NCBI RefSeq assembly: GCF_019399895.1
Contig: NC_091866.1
Location: 9,355,308-9,419,307, forward strand
Reading direction: 5' to 3'
DNA from: Cardiocondyla obscurior
Taxonomy: Eukaryota; Arthropoda; Insecta; Hymenoptera; Formicidae
DNA: 64,000 bases
The notes under the pieces are model-generated. The model worked only from the letters and a program-made list of their open reading frames with translations, was not told the DNA's origin and searched no databases. Shown here piece after piece: positions 11,891 to 25,400 of the stretch. The translations under genes and the position numbers were made by a program. Each line of letters begins with the position of its first letter. The first letter of the stretch is position 1.

Positions 11891-14800
11891 GTAAGTAACG
11901 CGGCGTGTTGATCTTTCACGACACTACGAGCGAAGGCGTTTGCGAAAATTAAATCATTCCGCAGCTCGAACAGCGACGAAATTTGATTACTTGTTGTCTG
12001 CTAGCAGATTCAATCAACCAGATTCAATGAACACAAGACACAACCGTTTGCATTTCCTCGATGCAATTAACAGCCAATCGATATATTTGCAACGGCATTC
12101 ACGAATTTTTTCCGCTATTTTTAGCGATTTAAAAATAATTGGATATGTAATAATAAACGAATGTTACGTTATATTTCCATTTTTTTACACACCGATATTT
12201 TCGTTAATCTAACGTAGTTCCTGCAAATTGTGGAGTGTTAATGAAATTAACTTTTATCCAATTTTTTTTTTAAGATTTATATATTTTTTTTTTTTTGTAA
12301 TATTATAATAAAAAAACCCATCACGATGTAATGTTTTAATATCCATTAAGCAAAAATGTTAATTTTCTTTTTTTCAGGTATTACGAAACCGGCTCGATCA
12401 AACCGCGAGCGATCGGTGGTAGCAAGCCGCGAGTGGCGACAACGCCTGTGGTCAATAAAATCGCCGATTACAAACGAGAGTGTCCGTCGATCTTTGCCTG
12501 GGAGATTCGCGATCGACTTTTGCAAGAGGGCGTTTGCAATAACGACAATATTCCCAGCGTAAGTAACGAGCTGGCTGTGAGATATGTTTAACTTAGAAAC
12601 AAGCAGACTTAAGTGATTAATATAATAAGTAAACATCTGGATTAACTGCATATCGCTAAGTATAGCGGATTAGACTGAGGCGAGATAAGAATAGATTACG
12701 CATATTTCTTAACATTCCACTTGTCTCGCACGCGAAATCGCGACGCGCGAGTACGTTTCCCGCTGCGTCGGCGCCACGCCGTTGATTGAACACGGTATAA
12801 GTTTACGCGTAATCCGCCGTCGACTTATCGTGGCGAGCGGCCTGCTGGGTGTACTTACCCGTCGGATCCGGCCACTCGACCCTAATCAAAGTCTCGTCAA
12901 TGCGATCGGCTGGGTGGGGTAATCGGTCCATTACGCGGACCTCGGCATTGTCCACCCTCCCGGGCGTCTGATCGCCCTTCCCCGAATCGAAGAATCCTCT
13001 CCGGTTGTACGTACGTCCATCTACCAAACATCCTGCCCATCCGACCTCCCTTCTTCGGCCGCGCGAAATATCCTCAAAGGTCGATCGTCCTCGTCTGGCG
13101 TCCTCCGAAGACGCTCTTTCCACCGGCAGTATTTCGCCCTATCGACTACCCGTCAGGAATATCGAGGGGGATGGCACGCGCACAAGTCGTTATCCATCGG
13201 CTTGCGGAGTAAACTCGCTCTTGTCGGTGTATTCCTAGGAACCGAATGAAAAAGGCTGACGGGAGACGCGGGGGGCTCCAGGACGATCAATCAGAACGTC
13301 TAGCACGTGCTTTTGTCATCAAGCGTGTAATGCGCAGTCTAGTGGCGAGATTACATTTGTAAATGTCGTTTCTATTACACATATTTCTTAATAAAATTGT
13401 CTTTTTTTTTTTTTTTTTTTTAAAAGCACCAAGCAACGCTTTTATTAATAATAAATTAGAAAAAAATTTTTTTTTAATAATAAAACGATGAAATATAGAG
13501 CTTGAAGCGAACGTACGGATTTCTTGAAATCGGTCAACCAAAAATCAGACTGGAGTTCCTTTCGTGAATAATTTCAAAACAGAATAGAGAGGAGGGACCG
13601 TCATTTGATCGACAGATCGTGCTTGCGATCGTTTCGATCCATTCTCGACTACCGGTGGATCGCTGGTAGCGTTGGCGGTGACGTTGGCTATTGCGGCTGG
13701 TACACATGGCGTCGGGGGTTGGTGTCGGGGGTGCGCGCGGGGTTAGTCGGCGGCGAGAGCGGACGGGAGCGGGTAGAATCAGGGTGAATGGGATCAGTTA
13801 AGCGTGTTGCACAATTATTCGTGTCCGGTCGCGCGTGTAATGGCCTGCATCGACGCTGCGGCTGTTGTGCGGTGAGAGTGGAGCGGTCCGAAGCGACTCT
13901 CTCTCTCTCTCTCTGAGCATCCAGGCTGGATAGACGGTTTGATGACGGAGAACCTGGTCCGGGTTAGCCGGGAATAACTCGTCTAGAAACGTCGCTTCCG
14001 CTATTCGCCTGTCTCATAGCGTAGGAATGAGTCGAGATGGTGGAAGTTACATACGCTCGACAAGATCCGGACGTAGCGAATGTGATCGATAAGAATTGAT
14101 ATTTCTCGAAAATCTAACGTACCTTCGTCGAAAACCGAATTAAAAACAAAATTCCACTTTTATCTTCTAATCATTTCCGCCACGGTAAAATTTTATTTCT
14201 TTTTGTATTGAAAATTACATTTATTTACGAAGCTGCGGTATATTAAAGTGAAGCGCAATATTCATCCAAATATAATTAAATCGTCGAAGAGCCCGAACTT
14301 TCCTCGTCTTTAATTCTGCAGCTTTAATGAACGATCGTACAACGCTCCATTCTCACGGCCACGTTTTCTCGGCGACACCCGGCCATTATTCCGTCGGTTT
14401 TGACTCAAACTATGCGAGAAGGATCGGCTTTGCGCACTCGTACCGTTCTCGTCGAAAGCTTGTCGACCTCGTAATTAAGAAGCTCCGCTCGATATCCCGA
14501 CGTCCGCGCTGCATTAACGGCTATGTATATCCGGCTGCTGCGTCAAGCTTCGGCGTCGATTACAGAAGGGTGTGGAGAACGGGGGCTGGGCGCGTGTATG
14601 GAACGAGCCAAGGACCGTTATGTACAAGTTGAGAGCGCGATGCTTGGAGAGCGCGGTACTATACGCTGGCTCGTTATAACTTCGGAGTTAGCCAGTGGCT
14701 CGGTTACGGGTACAAGGTGAAGACGACAACGATGACGGCGGCCGCGGATTGAAAGGAGAAAGAGGGGGGAGGACGGAGAGCCATGGAGACCGTTTTATGT

Positions 14801-17800
14801 AATAATAATTGGATGGCGGTATCCTTTCATCTGGGGTAGTATGACCCTCTTCGCATTCTGCGACTGCGGGAGGACGAAAAAGAGGAAGAAGGATCTTGCG
14901 CAAGGGGTGACGGCGAGGAGCGGACAATCAGTGCGCAGCTAGGACGACAGAAATGATTCTCGTGCGGCGACGAGTGGCTGCGGCCGCAAGATTTTACAAA
15001 GAACCTCACTTCGATCCGACCTCCTCCGCCTCTATTTTTCTTTCCCTTGATCACGAATGGACGGCGGAGATATCTTGTTCGCGGGGATACGTCGCGCGTA
15101 TCATTAATGCCCGAAAGCGGCAATACTTTTTTTTTTTAATTGTTCGTTTTTCTTTCTTTATTTATATTAAAAAAATAAAAATACGGACATTAGTTAATTA
15201 TAGTTTATTAGTTAATAATTTCTTTATAATAATTACAGCATAGTGATCTGCGGCCGACGGCGTGTTGGCAGTTCACTTACATTTATATTAATAGGTCGAA
15301 TTAAATTTTTTAATCGCACGGAATATAGTGACGCAATAAAAGCGATCGTTAACAGTAATTCACGCGTAACGCGTTTTTTTTTTTTTTTTTAATAGGATCT
15401 TTTTTAATAGAATAGTAATTCCAATAGCAATATATTTTATTTTTTCTTAATGCTAATCAGACTGAATTAATGAGCAATTTAAATCGATTTTAATAAAAAA
15501 ATTTCGCCTCTTCGTAGGTGTCGTCTATTAACAGGGTACTCAGGAACCTGGCCTCGCAAAAGGAGCAACAGGCGGCTGCGGTGCAAGCGCATCAGGGTGC
15601 CGAGAGCGTTTACGACAAGCTGAGAATGTTTAACGGGCAGGCAGCAGGCTGGCCGCCAGCGTGGTATTCAGCAACACCTCCCCATCATCCTCTAGCCACG
15701 GGAATTCCAACCGCGGCGACTCCTGGATCAGGCCAGACCCTTCTGCCCGGTAGTCAGCTTCACGGCCGCGACGATTCTTTGTTAAAACGAAGCGGTAAGT
15801 TTCGATTTAATTTTACTCTGCGCAAATATTTCTAATATTAGCAATTTTTTTTTTATGCCTCAAATACAGATTGTAATAATTTTTTTTTTTAATATAACTC
15901 AGGCTAATCTTTACGTTTTAAATAACGCTATGTGATAATAAGCCAAAAGAGAGAATACAATTTTTTAAGAATTTGTCAAGTTACACACGTCTAATCGCGT
16001 CGCCACTTATAAGGTAGTGAATTCACGCCTTACTGAATACGTCAAAGTGCCGCTTATAGTATGACACACTTGGATGCACAAGAATGCATCGAACGGTCGA
16101 TCGCGGTCACTTTGGCCACAGCGGGCGCATTAAGCGGCCGGATTGTAGAGAGCAACGGGCTAATCTCATCTCTTTCTTCGCCGGGCGTGCGTCGTCACCT
16201 AGAAAATTAAAGCCAACGATCCGTCTGCAGCGAACCGCCGTGGATCGTTCTCGGTCTGGTCGTTACGCGCAGGGATATTCGCGAGAAGGCTCGGGGGGAG
16301 GGGTTCCGCGGGAAGGAGAAGAACGGGATGGTTAAAGCGGCGGGCAGGAAGAACCGGAGGGAAAGAAAGAGGCGTGTTTGGGGTGCCGGTATTTCTAGTC
16401 GAGGGGGTCTCGCAGGGTTCAGTCCAATTGGGGGTTGCGCGGGGGTTGCGCGGGGGTTGAGATGAGCGAACGAGAAAGCGAGCAGCTGACGAGCAAACGA
16501 TGTGTGTGTGCGTGTGTGTGTGTTACGTATATATGTAATACCTATGTACGCGAGCGTAAGGGCGTACGTATATATGTACATCTCTGGCGTACGGAGGGAC
16601 AGACACGGACAGGGCGAAGGTACCGGAGGGAAAGGTGCCGGGAGGAATGGAAAGAGATGAGGGTGTGGTGCGCGGAGGCGGAAAGTAATCGCGGCCCACG
16701 GGGCTTGACGAGGGGCTACCCTTGCGCGCGTACGAACTGACGCACCAACACGAGACGCGACCCCGAAGACCGGTCGCGCACGCCTGAACGCGCGGCGGTG
16801 TCTAGGAATCTCGAGAACGGCAGATCGCGTTACAGGATCGGCCGATTGATTTGTCGGACAGCAGGCTTTTATTTTAATTAAATCACGACGGTTTTCGTAA
16901 TGTGAGAAAAATACCAAATGTTAAATAATTAATTTTTTATTATTCGAGCGATAGAGAAGTGATTAACACTCGACACAGTTTAGAAAACAGATTAACAATT
17001 GTTATGTATGATAGGATTGCATTTTAACGATAACACAAAACTTTTATGTAATTGTAAATATGAAAGATACATTTAAGAGACGGCTGGAACAATGCATTTG
17101 AAGGAAAGATAATTAATTCTCGTTTCAGACGCCGGATCCCTATTGTCGCATCAGCAGGAGACAACTTCGGACGGTAATTCGGAACACAACTCCTCTGGCG
17201 ATGAGGACTCGCAAGTGCGGCTGAGGCTGAAGAGGAAATTACAGCGCAACCGAACTTCCTTCTCTAACGAGCAGATAGACAGCCTCGAGAAAGGTCAGTA
17301 GAAAATATGAAAACTTATCAATTAAAAAAATTAATCTTAACAATTAATTCTAAATACGTGTCTTAAAAAGAAAAAAAAACCCCACGTGCTTATCTGTAAT
17401 CCTTTTTCTTTTTCAAATGCAATTAAACAATATTTACTTGTCATAGTTTTTCCCGTAAACTTTAAATTAAAACTGTTTCTATTGTTTCATCCGCGATGTA
17501 AAAGTTATCCGCGTATTCCGATATATCGAGATTTTTCTCAATTTGGTTCTCCGCCCGGTCGAATGAAAATACGCGCGATAGCCGGGCAAGCTTTCGCGTA
17601 TATCGCGATAATTAATGCCGACGACGTGGCTAAATAACGAGCACTTGTTGCAAACTGGTTTCGTTTCAGAATTCGAGCGGACACATTACCCGGACGTGTT
17701 TGCACGGGAGCGTCTCGCCGAGAAGATCGGATTACCTGAGGCACGTATCCAGGTGAGTGTGAATGTGCGAATGCGGCGTGTGTGCGCTTCCTCTACCGAC

Positions 17801-19397
17801 ATTCGCTCCACCCACTTGTCCTCTTCTCTTCAACCCTCTCGCCCACGCAGCATTTTCCCCGGGCCGCGTCTTTCTCTCTTCTTATTCCGCTCGTTTCCCT
17901 CCCGGGAGGGTCGAATGGCGTAAGTGCGACGACGCCCTTTCATTAAACGCTTTTAACGTGCGGCCACGTGGTCGTACGTGGGGAACATTAAACACCTCCG
18001 ACGGTGAGAGCTTGATGCCGCCCACGAGACTCCCAATGAGATTTTGTCACCTCTTTCGTCCGACTACCTCGCCACCATTTGCGTATTCTTACGTGTGCTT
18101 ACGGGAACTTTTCTCGTCAAATCGCGATAAATGCGCATGATTTATTATTTATTTGTTAAAATATAGAAATAAGCGTTAAAATGTATTTTCTTTTTTTTTT
18201 TTTTTTTTTTTTTTAAACAGTGAATTAATTAATCGTATTGAGTTCTTATCATGGTTGTGTTTTAAGACTTATTAGATAGATCTCGTGAATGACGAAAAGC
18301 ACGAAAGAATAATTTTAAAAGTTAAAATTTTTTTTATTAGATTAAACCTTACGAAATAATAATTAAATTCTAAAAAAAAACTTGGGCGTTCTAGAAATTC
18401 AAAGAATCTTTGATTGCATCGACAAAGCTAAGAGAGAATCTCGACAGACCGAGAATCATTTAAATTATAAGAAAAGAAGAAACTTATAAAATTTTACCTT
18501 TAAACGTGCAGTGCCACTACGGTCATTTGTTCGCTCCCTTAAAAAGTTTCCGCGGCCTCCATTATACAAAAAAAAAGTTCTTTTTTTTATGTGGCAGGGT
18601 ACAAAGGTGCAACTGGTAAAGAAATTACGATAATTAAAGTAAAAGAAACGTAAATATTAACTTCTGTAATAAGTAAAAAAGTTTAAAGATTTCAAGATCT
18701 GAATGTCTAAATTCTCATAACGCATTTATTTCGGTTTTACGGTCTTTGGACATTTTAATTATTCGCGTTGTTCAAGTCCGGTTTAGAATCAATAGACTGC
18801 ATTAAAATTCCCGTTTCGTGGCGCTGTGGTATTCGCTATATTTCATAATAAATAACTTAATAATTGAATTACAATTCTAATTAGAGTTACATTTTCGTCT
18901 TGCCGTCGAAGTAATGTATTCCAACAGTTATCAGCAGCGTGAAAATATTATTTTACTTAAATTCATATTACGCACGTAATCGTGTTCGTAACGCACGTCG
19001 ACGTTGTTTAGCAGCTTGCCCATTTTGATAATGAGCCTTACTTTTTAATCATAACGAGGGGTAACAGAACGCCGCCGTGTTGTACAATTATAATTAATAT
19101 CAACGTCGAATCGTTAATACGTAGCCTTATCGAACATTGTTTGACCGTGTTTACTCTTCACCTCCTGCCGCCTCTCACCTGTACCGCCGCGGTATGAAGA
19201 GACGAAAGGGTCGACGAAGTGGCCGGCGGGGTTTGGTGTGGTAGTAACCGGGCGCGCTGAGCGTTATGTGGACGTACAAACAGTGCAAGACCATGTTGAC
19301 GCATGTTTTCAAGCCTCGTTGGCTGGTATTGATCTTGCTAAGTGCAGGAAACCGGGAGTTCCGGCGTGGGAGGGAAAAGGAGAAGTTTCGACGAAGA

Positions 19398-19436
<39 letters not shown>

Positions 19437-22400
19437 AAGAGACAGAGAGAGAGAGAGAGAGAGGAAGATCGAGCGAGGCAGGGCGAAACCGAAAGAGGGT
19501 GGAGGGTAAAAGATAGCAGAGCTCGCTGAAGAGGATGAAAGAGGGAAACCGCGGAGATCGCCGAGCTGGACCGATCGCCGGACGATCATTGAACGGCAAA
19601 GTACGTGAAAGGTGAAGAATGAAGCGCCGGGAATTCTAATGGATCTCAGAACACATTACGCGGCACGCCGCGGCGTGGCATGGCGCGGCATGTAAACGCG
19701 GCCCGTTCCGAGCCGCGAGGGCTCGTGCAAAAGGCCTAAGAGGGTTCTCGGACGCAACCATGGCAACCATGGTCGTGTCCCCAGGGAGGTCGCCCTCCGA
19801 TTGGCCCATCCCTCGCTTTTCCACCTATATACCTCGGCCATGGCCACGAGATTCGCCACGCCGTACTACCGCCACGTCGCTGGCCGATTATCATCCGCGG
19901 CATTCCGTAAGTCGACTCGTGCGAGCGCGATGGCCGATGCGCGCCACGAGGACGAAAAAGTGAAATTTTTACCCCAAAACGTTCGAGCGAAACGAATAAT
20001 TAATAGTAAAGCTGCTATATATACGCGGGATTTGCCGAATTCAATATTAACATCGAACGAATAAAGAGATTAAATTCACGTTTACATCACTCCGCAGCTA
20101 AAAATGAGATCTTCGCAGAGCGACGGTATTCAGTACGCTTCATTAGTCTTTGGAAATACCGGCGAAGCGTGTAAACGAATGAATTTCTTGCGCTTCCAGT
20201 CGGCACGTCGTGAACGAAGGTCGAAGTTTCAAGGCCGAAAACCAGTGTCAGAAACCGGTCCTCTGCCGCATTTCGGCCGTTGACGAAGCTCGGAGGAGGT
20301 TCGTGCTCTTCGAGTAGGTAATACTAAGAACCGAACGCGCTCGGATCACCGACTTTCGCGTGGATCGATTCGGACGAGTTTTTGGGACGAGGGAGGACGA
20401 GTTTACGAGGGACGATAGTATTGGGCGGAAGAAGCCCGCTGCGGGCGAATGGCAGATATTTGACGGTGGGGTGGTCGAACACGATTTGCTGCGCCAATGG
20501 GAGGACAGGAGGATAGAATTTATTTTTTGATTCAATCGAGGACCCCCATCGTGCTCGTAGCGCAACGTTATACGTGAGATTGCGGAAGGCTTGTATTTCT
20601 ACGCTGATGGCATTTCTTTCCGCTGCGAAAAACATCTCTCTTTTTTTACCCCATATCGCGCACGCGATAATTCGTTACGCCGAAATCGACAGAAATGGAA
20701 ATTGTTGTTATTGCTTTGTCTTCTATTTTCACCTGTGCGCGCTAGCATGCAAACATATGCGGATCACCTCTTTCACAAATTTCAACGCCGTAATTAAATT
20801 ATTTTTTTCTTTCCCCCGCACAATTATCAGCCATATAATAAACGTAATTTATTTAGATTTGGATTTTTCCTGTCGATTAATAATAGATTTAGAATTAAAA
20901 TACTTTTTACCTAGTACACGGTACATTGAGATAATTGAAAAATGTAACAAAATAGTATCACAACACGTGCATAGAAAAGATGTGAGAGCTAAATGCACGG
21001 TTCACGGATTGCTCTAAGTGCCAGCGAGGGAAAACCGATATATCGAAGGGGACGAATCCTCTTATCGCCGAAAGGAATCACAAAAATCAGGAAATCCGTG
21101 CAAACGTAGCGTAGGGAGCGATAAAGTCTCGATATTTTTTCTTTCTTTTTTTTTTACGAGTCTCCATTATTCGAGATATCGCCTCGAATAAACACGGCGA
21201 AAGGACACAGTCATTGTAGGCGTTATTAATTCTCTAGTATTTTCACTGTACTGCCACATTTTTATATAATTCTGACGTACTCTTTTATCCTCTTCTAATT
21301 ATAATTCCGCAAAGAGACAAGGAATCGATTGAATGCATAAAGGTTAAAGTTAATCGACGTTTTAAAAATCTTGTAACATCACAGACAGAAATAATCAGAG
21401 ACCTTCGGCCCATCTCGATACTATTAATGCGGCACGATTGTAACGACGTATTACGTGGTATTACCTATAGCGCGCGTTTTTTTTTTTTTCTTCTTTTTCC
21501 ACGGGATATCGGGCGCGGTGCAATTTGTAGTACTATCGGAAGCTTGAAAGGGACGCGTATAAATGTGCGCGTCAGCAAAGAGGCGGGCAAGGTAAAAACA
21601 TGTAAAAAGAATGCACGAGGGACCGGAGGGCTGCACGGGAAAGGGCCAAGCGAGCAAGAGTAACTCAATTTCCCATCTGACAACTGCTCAATCGCAATTA
21701 ACGAATTGGAGAAGCGTCTCTTCGTGCGGATCACGCACGAGATGCGAAAAGAGTTGCCTGAACGCTAGGTTTTACGCTATAACGCGAACACCTCTGTCGG
21801 GCAGAGTTAGAGGGGAAAGGGGGGGGGGAAGGAGGGAGAAGAGAGCGAGACAACAGGGTTTCGGGAGGGTGAGAGCGTTCTCTCCGGAGAGGAAGCAGAA
21901 GAGAGTCGTCGAGCGTGAACGAGCGCGAACGAGTGCGAATGCGAACGAGTGCGGATGATGCGAAATACTGTGCTGGCGGCGCCGAGTGTGCGGCTGCACA
22001 CTTATCGTGACAAAGGCACCGTCATTGTGTCGGTTGCAGGTGTGGTTCAGTAATCGCAGGGCGAAGTGGCGTCGAGAGGAGAAATTACGGAACCAGAGGA
22101 GGGCCGCCGTCGATCAGGTGGTCGCCGGTGGCAGCGGCGGGGGTAGCAGCGGCGCCGCGCCTCCCGCGGCCACCCCTGCTACGCCACGGTTGCCCTTAAA
22201 CGCCGGATTCAACGCCATGTACTCGTCGATACCGCAGCCGATTGCCACTATGCCCGACACATATAGGTAAGAGACATTTTTTTATTAAAAAAAAATATAT
22301 ATAAAAAAATATAAAAAAAAAACAACACAAAGTTTGTCCTCAAATTTATATGAAAAAAAATCTCGGTTCGATAACGGCAATACTCATTGCTGTAAAAGTT

Positions 22401-25400
22401 AAAACATTTCTACGGATGGTGTGTCAAATTCTTTTCGCATAAGTTTAATGCAAATGTTCTATTAACTCTCTTTCGAATCCCGAAATCTCCGTTTTATTTA
22501 ATTCCGAATTAATTCCGTTAAATCCCGATGCTTCCGTTTGCAAACGTGCAGATTGTACGTTAATATAACCAGAGTCCACGCATGCTGTTTGTTGAGTTGT
22601 CCGTTGTTTTTCGACATGGGCGCTTATCTCATTCGTAGCTCGATGTCAAGCAGCCTGGGCGGGTCAATGGGTGGAAGCTGTCTTCAACAACGTGCCGAGG
22701 GATACCCGGCGTACGTGTTTCACGAGCCTCTCCATTCGCTCACGCAGTCTTACTCTCACGCACACAGCGCGGCCGCGGCCGCGCACTCGCAACCGCATCG
22801 AGGCATCCCTACGTCTCACGGTGGCACCCCCGCGACGCCGGGGGGACAATCCGGAGGACCAGGCGGAGCACCTTACCAGCCGACAACCTCGACCGCAACC
22901 GGTGAGTTCTCGTCATAACTAATTTGCGGTATTCCTCGCGCCTCGCGGTTTCAAGGTCGTGCAAGAGTAATTTAGATAACGCCAGGAATAATTACGCCTG
23001 CCGGAGGCGAACATTAACAATGATATCACGTAGGAAATTGTAACATATCTTTGAAAAAGTTTATCGACTGCAAAATAATATTTTCTAATTAAAAACATTC
23101 TTTTCTAACTTTGAAATTACTTAAATTACACATACGTAAAAAAAAAAATAAAAAACAAATATAAAAATTTTTATTCAATTATCGATGCAAAATATAGAAA
23201 ATCCGCGTATAAACAGAAATACGAAGATGTAATGATTAAACGAGCGAAACTTCGCCAAAAACTAGCGGAGGTTTTCGTTTCCAATTTTCACCCGACGCGC
23301 GCGGCCGCCCGTTTCTTCCTCGCGTTCTAGCCGGCTCAAAGCGCGAAATAAAGCGTCGAGAATTACCTGGGAGCCTCTTCACACGCAATCTACATAGTCC
23401 TGCTAACAGAACAAGAGAGAGAAAGAGAAGAGCGAGAGAGATATAAAGAGCGAGCAGGCAACGACGCGGTCGCGGCTCCACGCTCGCCCACGGAATTGTA
23501 AAAGGATTTTAAAACAAATCTCGCATGGCGCCGCTGGGCTGAATCGAAGAATGGGATGTTCGGCGGTTTTCCAACCCCGCCGATGTAGCTGGTGAATTTT
23601 CCATTTTCTCGTCTCAACTCTCCTTCTCTTTCCCTTTTTATCGTACCGACTGGCTCCTCTGTTCGGCCCTTTCTTTTCTCTCTCGACTCTTTCTCCCTAT
23701 TATCCTTTTTCTCCGTCTATCTCCACATCTCACCCCCTCATCTTCCGTTTAGCGAAAGCCACGGAGGGTCGCGTCTCTTCTCGCAGCCTCCGCCGCCTCT
23801 TCTCCCCCTTTCTCTCGTCCCCTTTGCCTCTACACCCTTCCACCCTTGAAGGGGGTGCGCTCACTTCTTCGCGTCTATCCATCTATCCGTCCCTCTCGTC
23901 GCCCTCCGCCGGGCTTCCCTTTCGCCCTCTTTCTCCGTGTCTCTCTTTCCCTTTCTATCTCGCTCCCTCTCTCTCCTGAGGATATACAGGGGTGAACAGA
24001 GGATGTGGATGGGTTGGGTCTCGCCTCGGCTGGGCGAGCGCTCAATAACGTGCGAACCCAAAGGGGAGGAAATACGGGGGTGCGCGGCGTACCTACAGGA
24101 ACGGAGCGGAGCGCAAGCTGGAATGGTGGAATACTGCGGAACACGCGCGCACTGTGTCCCACCCCGCTGTTCCTCTCGCCGTTTCGAACACACTCTTCTC
24201 ACGACCGTCTTTCGTCCTTTCCGCTCTTTCGCCAGCCCCCTACACCCTTCCGTCGTGCTCTTCCACCCACTAGCCGCGTGGTCCTGGCTCCTTACGTGCG
24301 GAACGAGCCGCGGGTTATCCATCATAATCGCTTTACGTGCACGAGCGCCGTAAGGACTTTCACCGCGCTCGTTAGCACCGCGCCTGTCCTGCCGGCTCAA
24401 ACGCCGCCGTTTTCATAGTTAAGTAGCCGCCCCCCCGCAGTCGACGGGGCTCAACTGCGGAAACGAGCGTAACCGTGCGAGTTTGCCTCGCAGTTGGCGT
24501 ACGAGACAGTCACGGATATTCGATTAATCCCCTCGGCATCGAGGTGACAGCGCCTCTCGGATATGAAGTCAAAGATCGAGTTTCAGAGATTACCGAGATG
24601 CGATTGAATGTTGAAATCTAAAGAAGTGTACGTACTTAGCGAACAAACAGAGAACGCGAACATTCACAAACAAATCAATCGTCACGAAAAGCGCGTACAT
24701 ACTTGAAAAGTCCGCGCGGCCAAGAAATTGTTTTACGATAACGGTTTCAATTAAATACGATTCAACGCCGTTCAATTCGATTTCGGAAACGTACGTAAAG
24801 CGGACGAGATTCCGCCTCGCGTCGTTATTAATTTTTGTATCGATATTTTGGGTTAACTTTCAGCCAAATAGAGATAGACCCGACAGTTAATGTAATTACG
24901 GCACGCGTCCTCGTTGTAACGCTCGCCAAATTACCCGTCTTGCATTTATGCCATAATTATAGCTCATGCGAGGAACGAAGTTATGACGCGAGGCCCCATA
25001 GAGCGTAAATGTTTTCGCGGAAGTTTATATTGGATTAGACGTAGCTCGTTAAGGTGTTTAATTCAAATTGCAGAAGTGTGCGAAGCCGCCGCGCGCGTGC
25101 TATCATAACCGAATCCTATTTATGCACCCGTCGCCGCGGGCGACGCTCGCGAGTGCATTTCACGTTGTTTTCCCTTAAATACGTCCTGGTTGTTTTTAAC
25201 GAATTAGTCCCGTTGGGTTTCACGCGATTAATGACGCGTTCCCCTCGCGACGCGACCGTCGAGCGTCACTGAAACCGCATTTCCTTAATCAAAAAAAAAA
25301 AAAAAAAAAAAAAAAAGCTAACGAGCGAGGTGTTACGAAACAACGAAATTAAATTATTATTATAAATAATAATACGATATGTGCAATAAATAATGCGGCA

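Larger units (their letters stand above)
17753..22039 (+). other. toy: toy intron 5
   Basis: 4.3 kb intron between RIQ and VWFSNRR of the homeodomain recognition helix. It holds a T24 run (18191-18214), a GA microsatellite (19399-19463), a GC-rich island (19.6-19.95 kb) and a GC/purine-rich segment near 21.8-21.95 kb. Open frames here are repeat-driven and not supported as genes. Confidence 0.88.

Noticed and set aside
16207..16917. 236-codon minus-strand open frame in toy intron 3
   Set aside because: Starts at TTG, is Arg/Pro-rich with a repeat-derived Thr/His section, crosses a TG microsatellite, and matches no family; explained by strand skew.
19238..19599. Open frames across the GA repeat
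   Set aside because: Pure dinucleotide translation artefacts.
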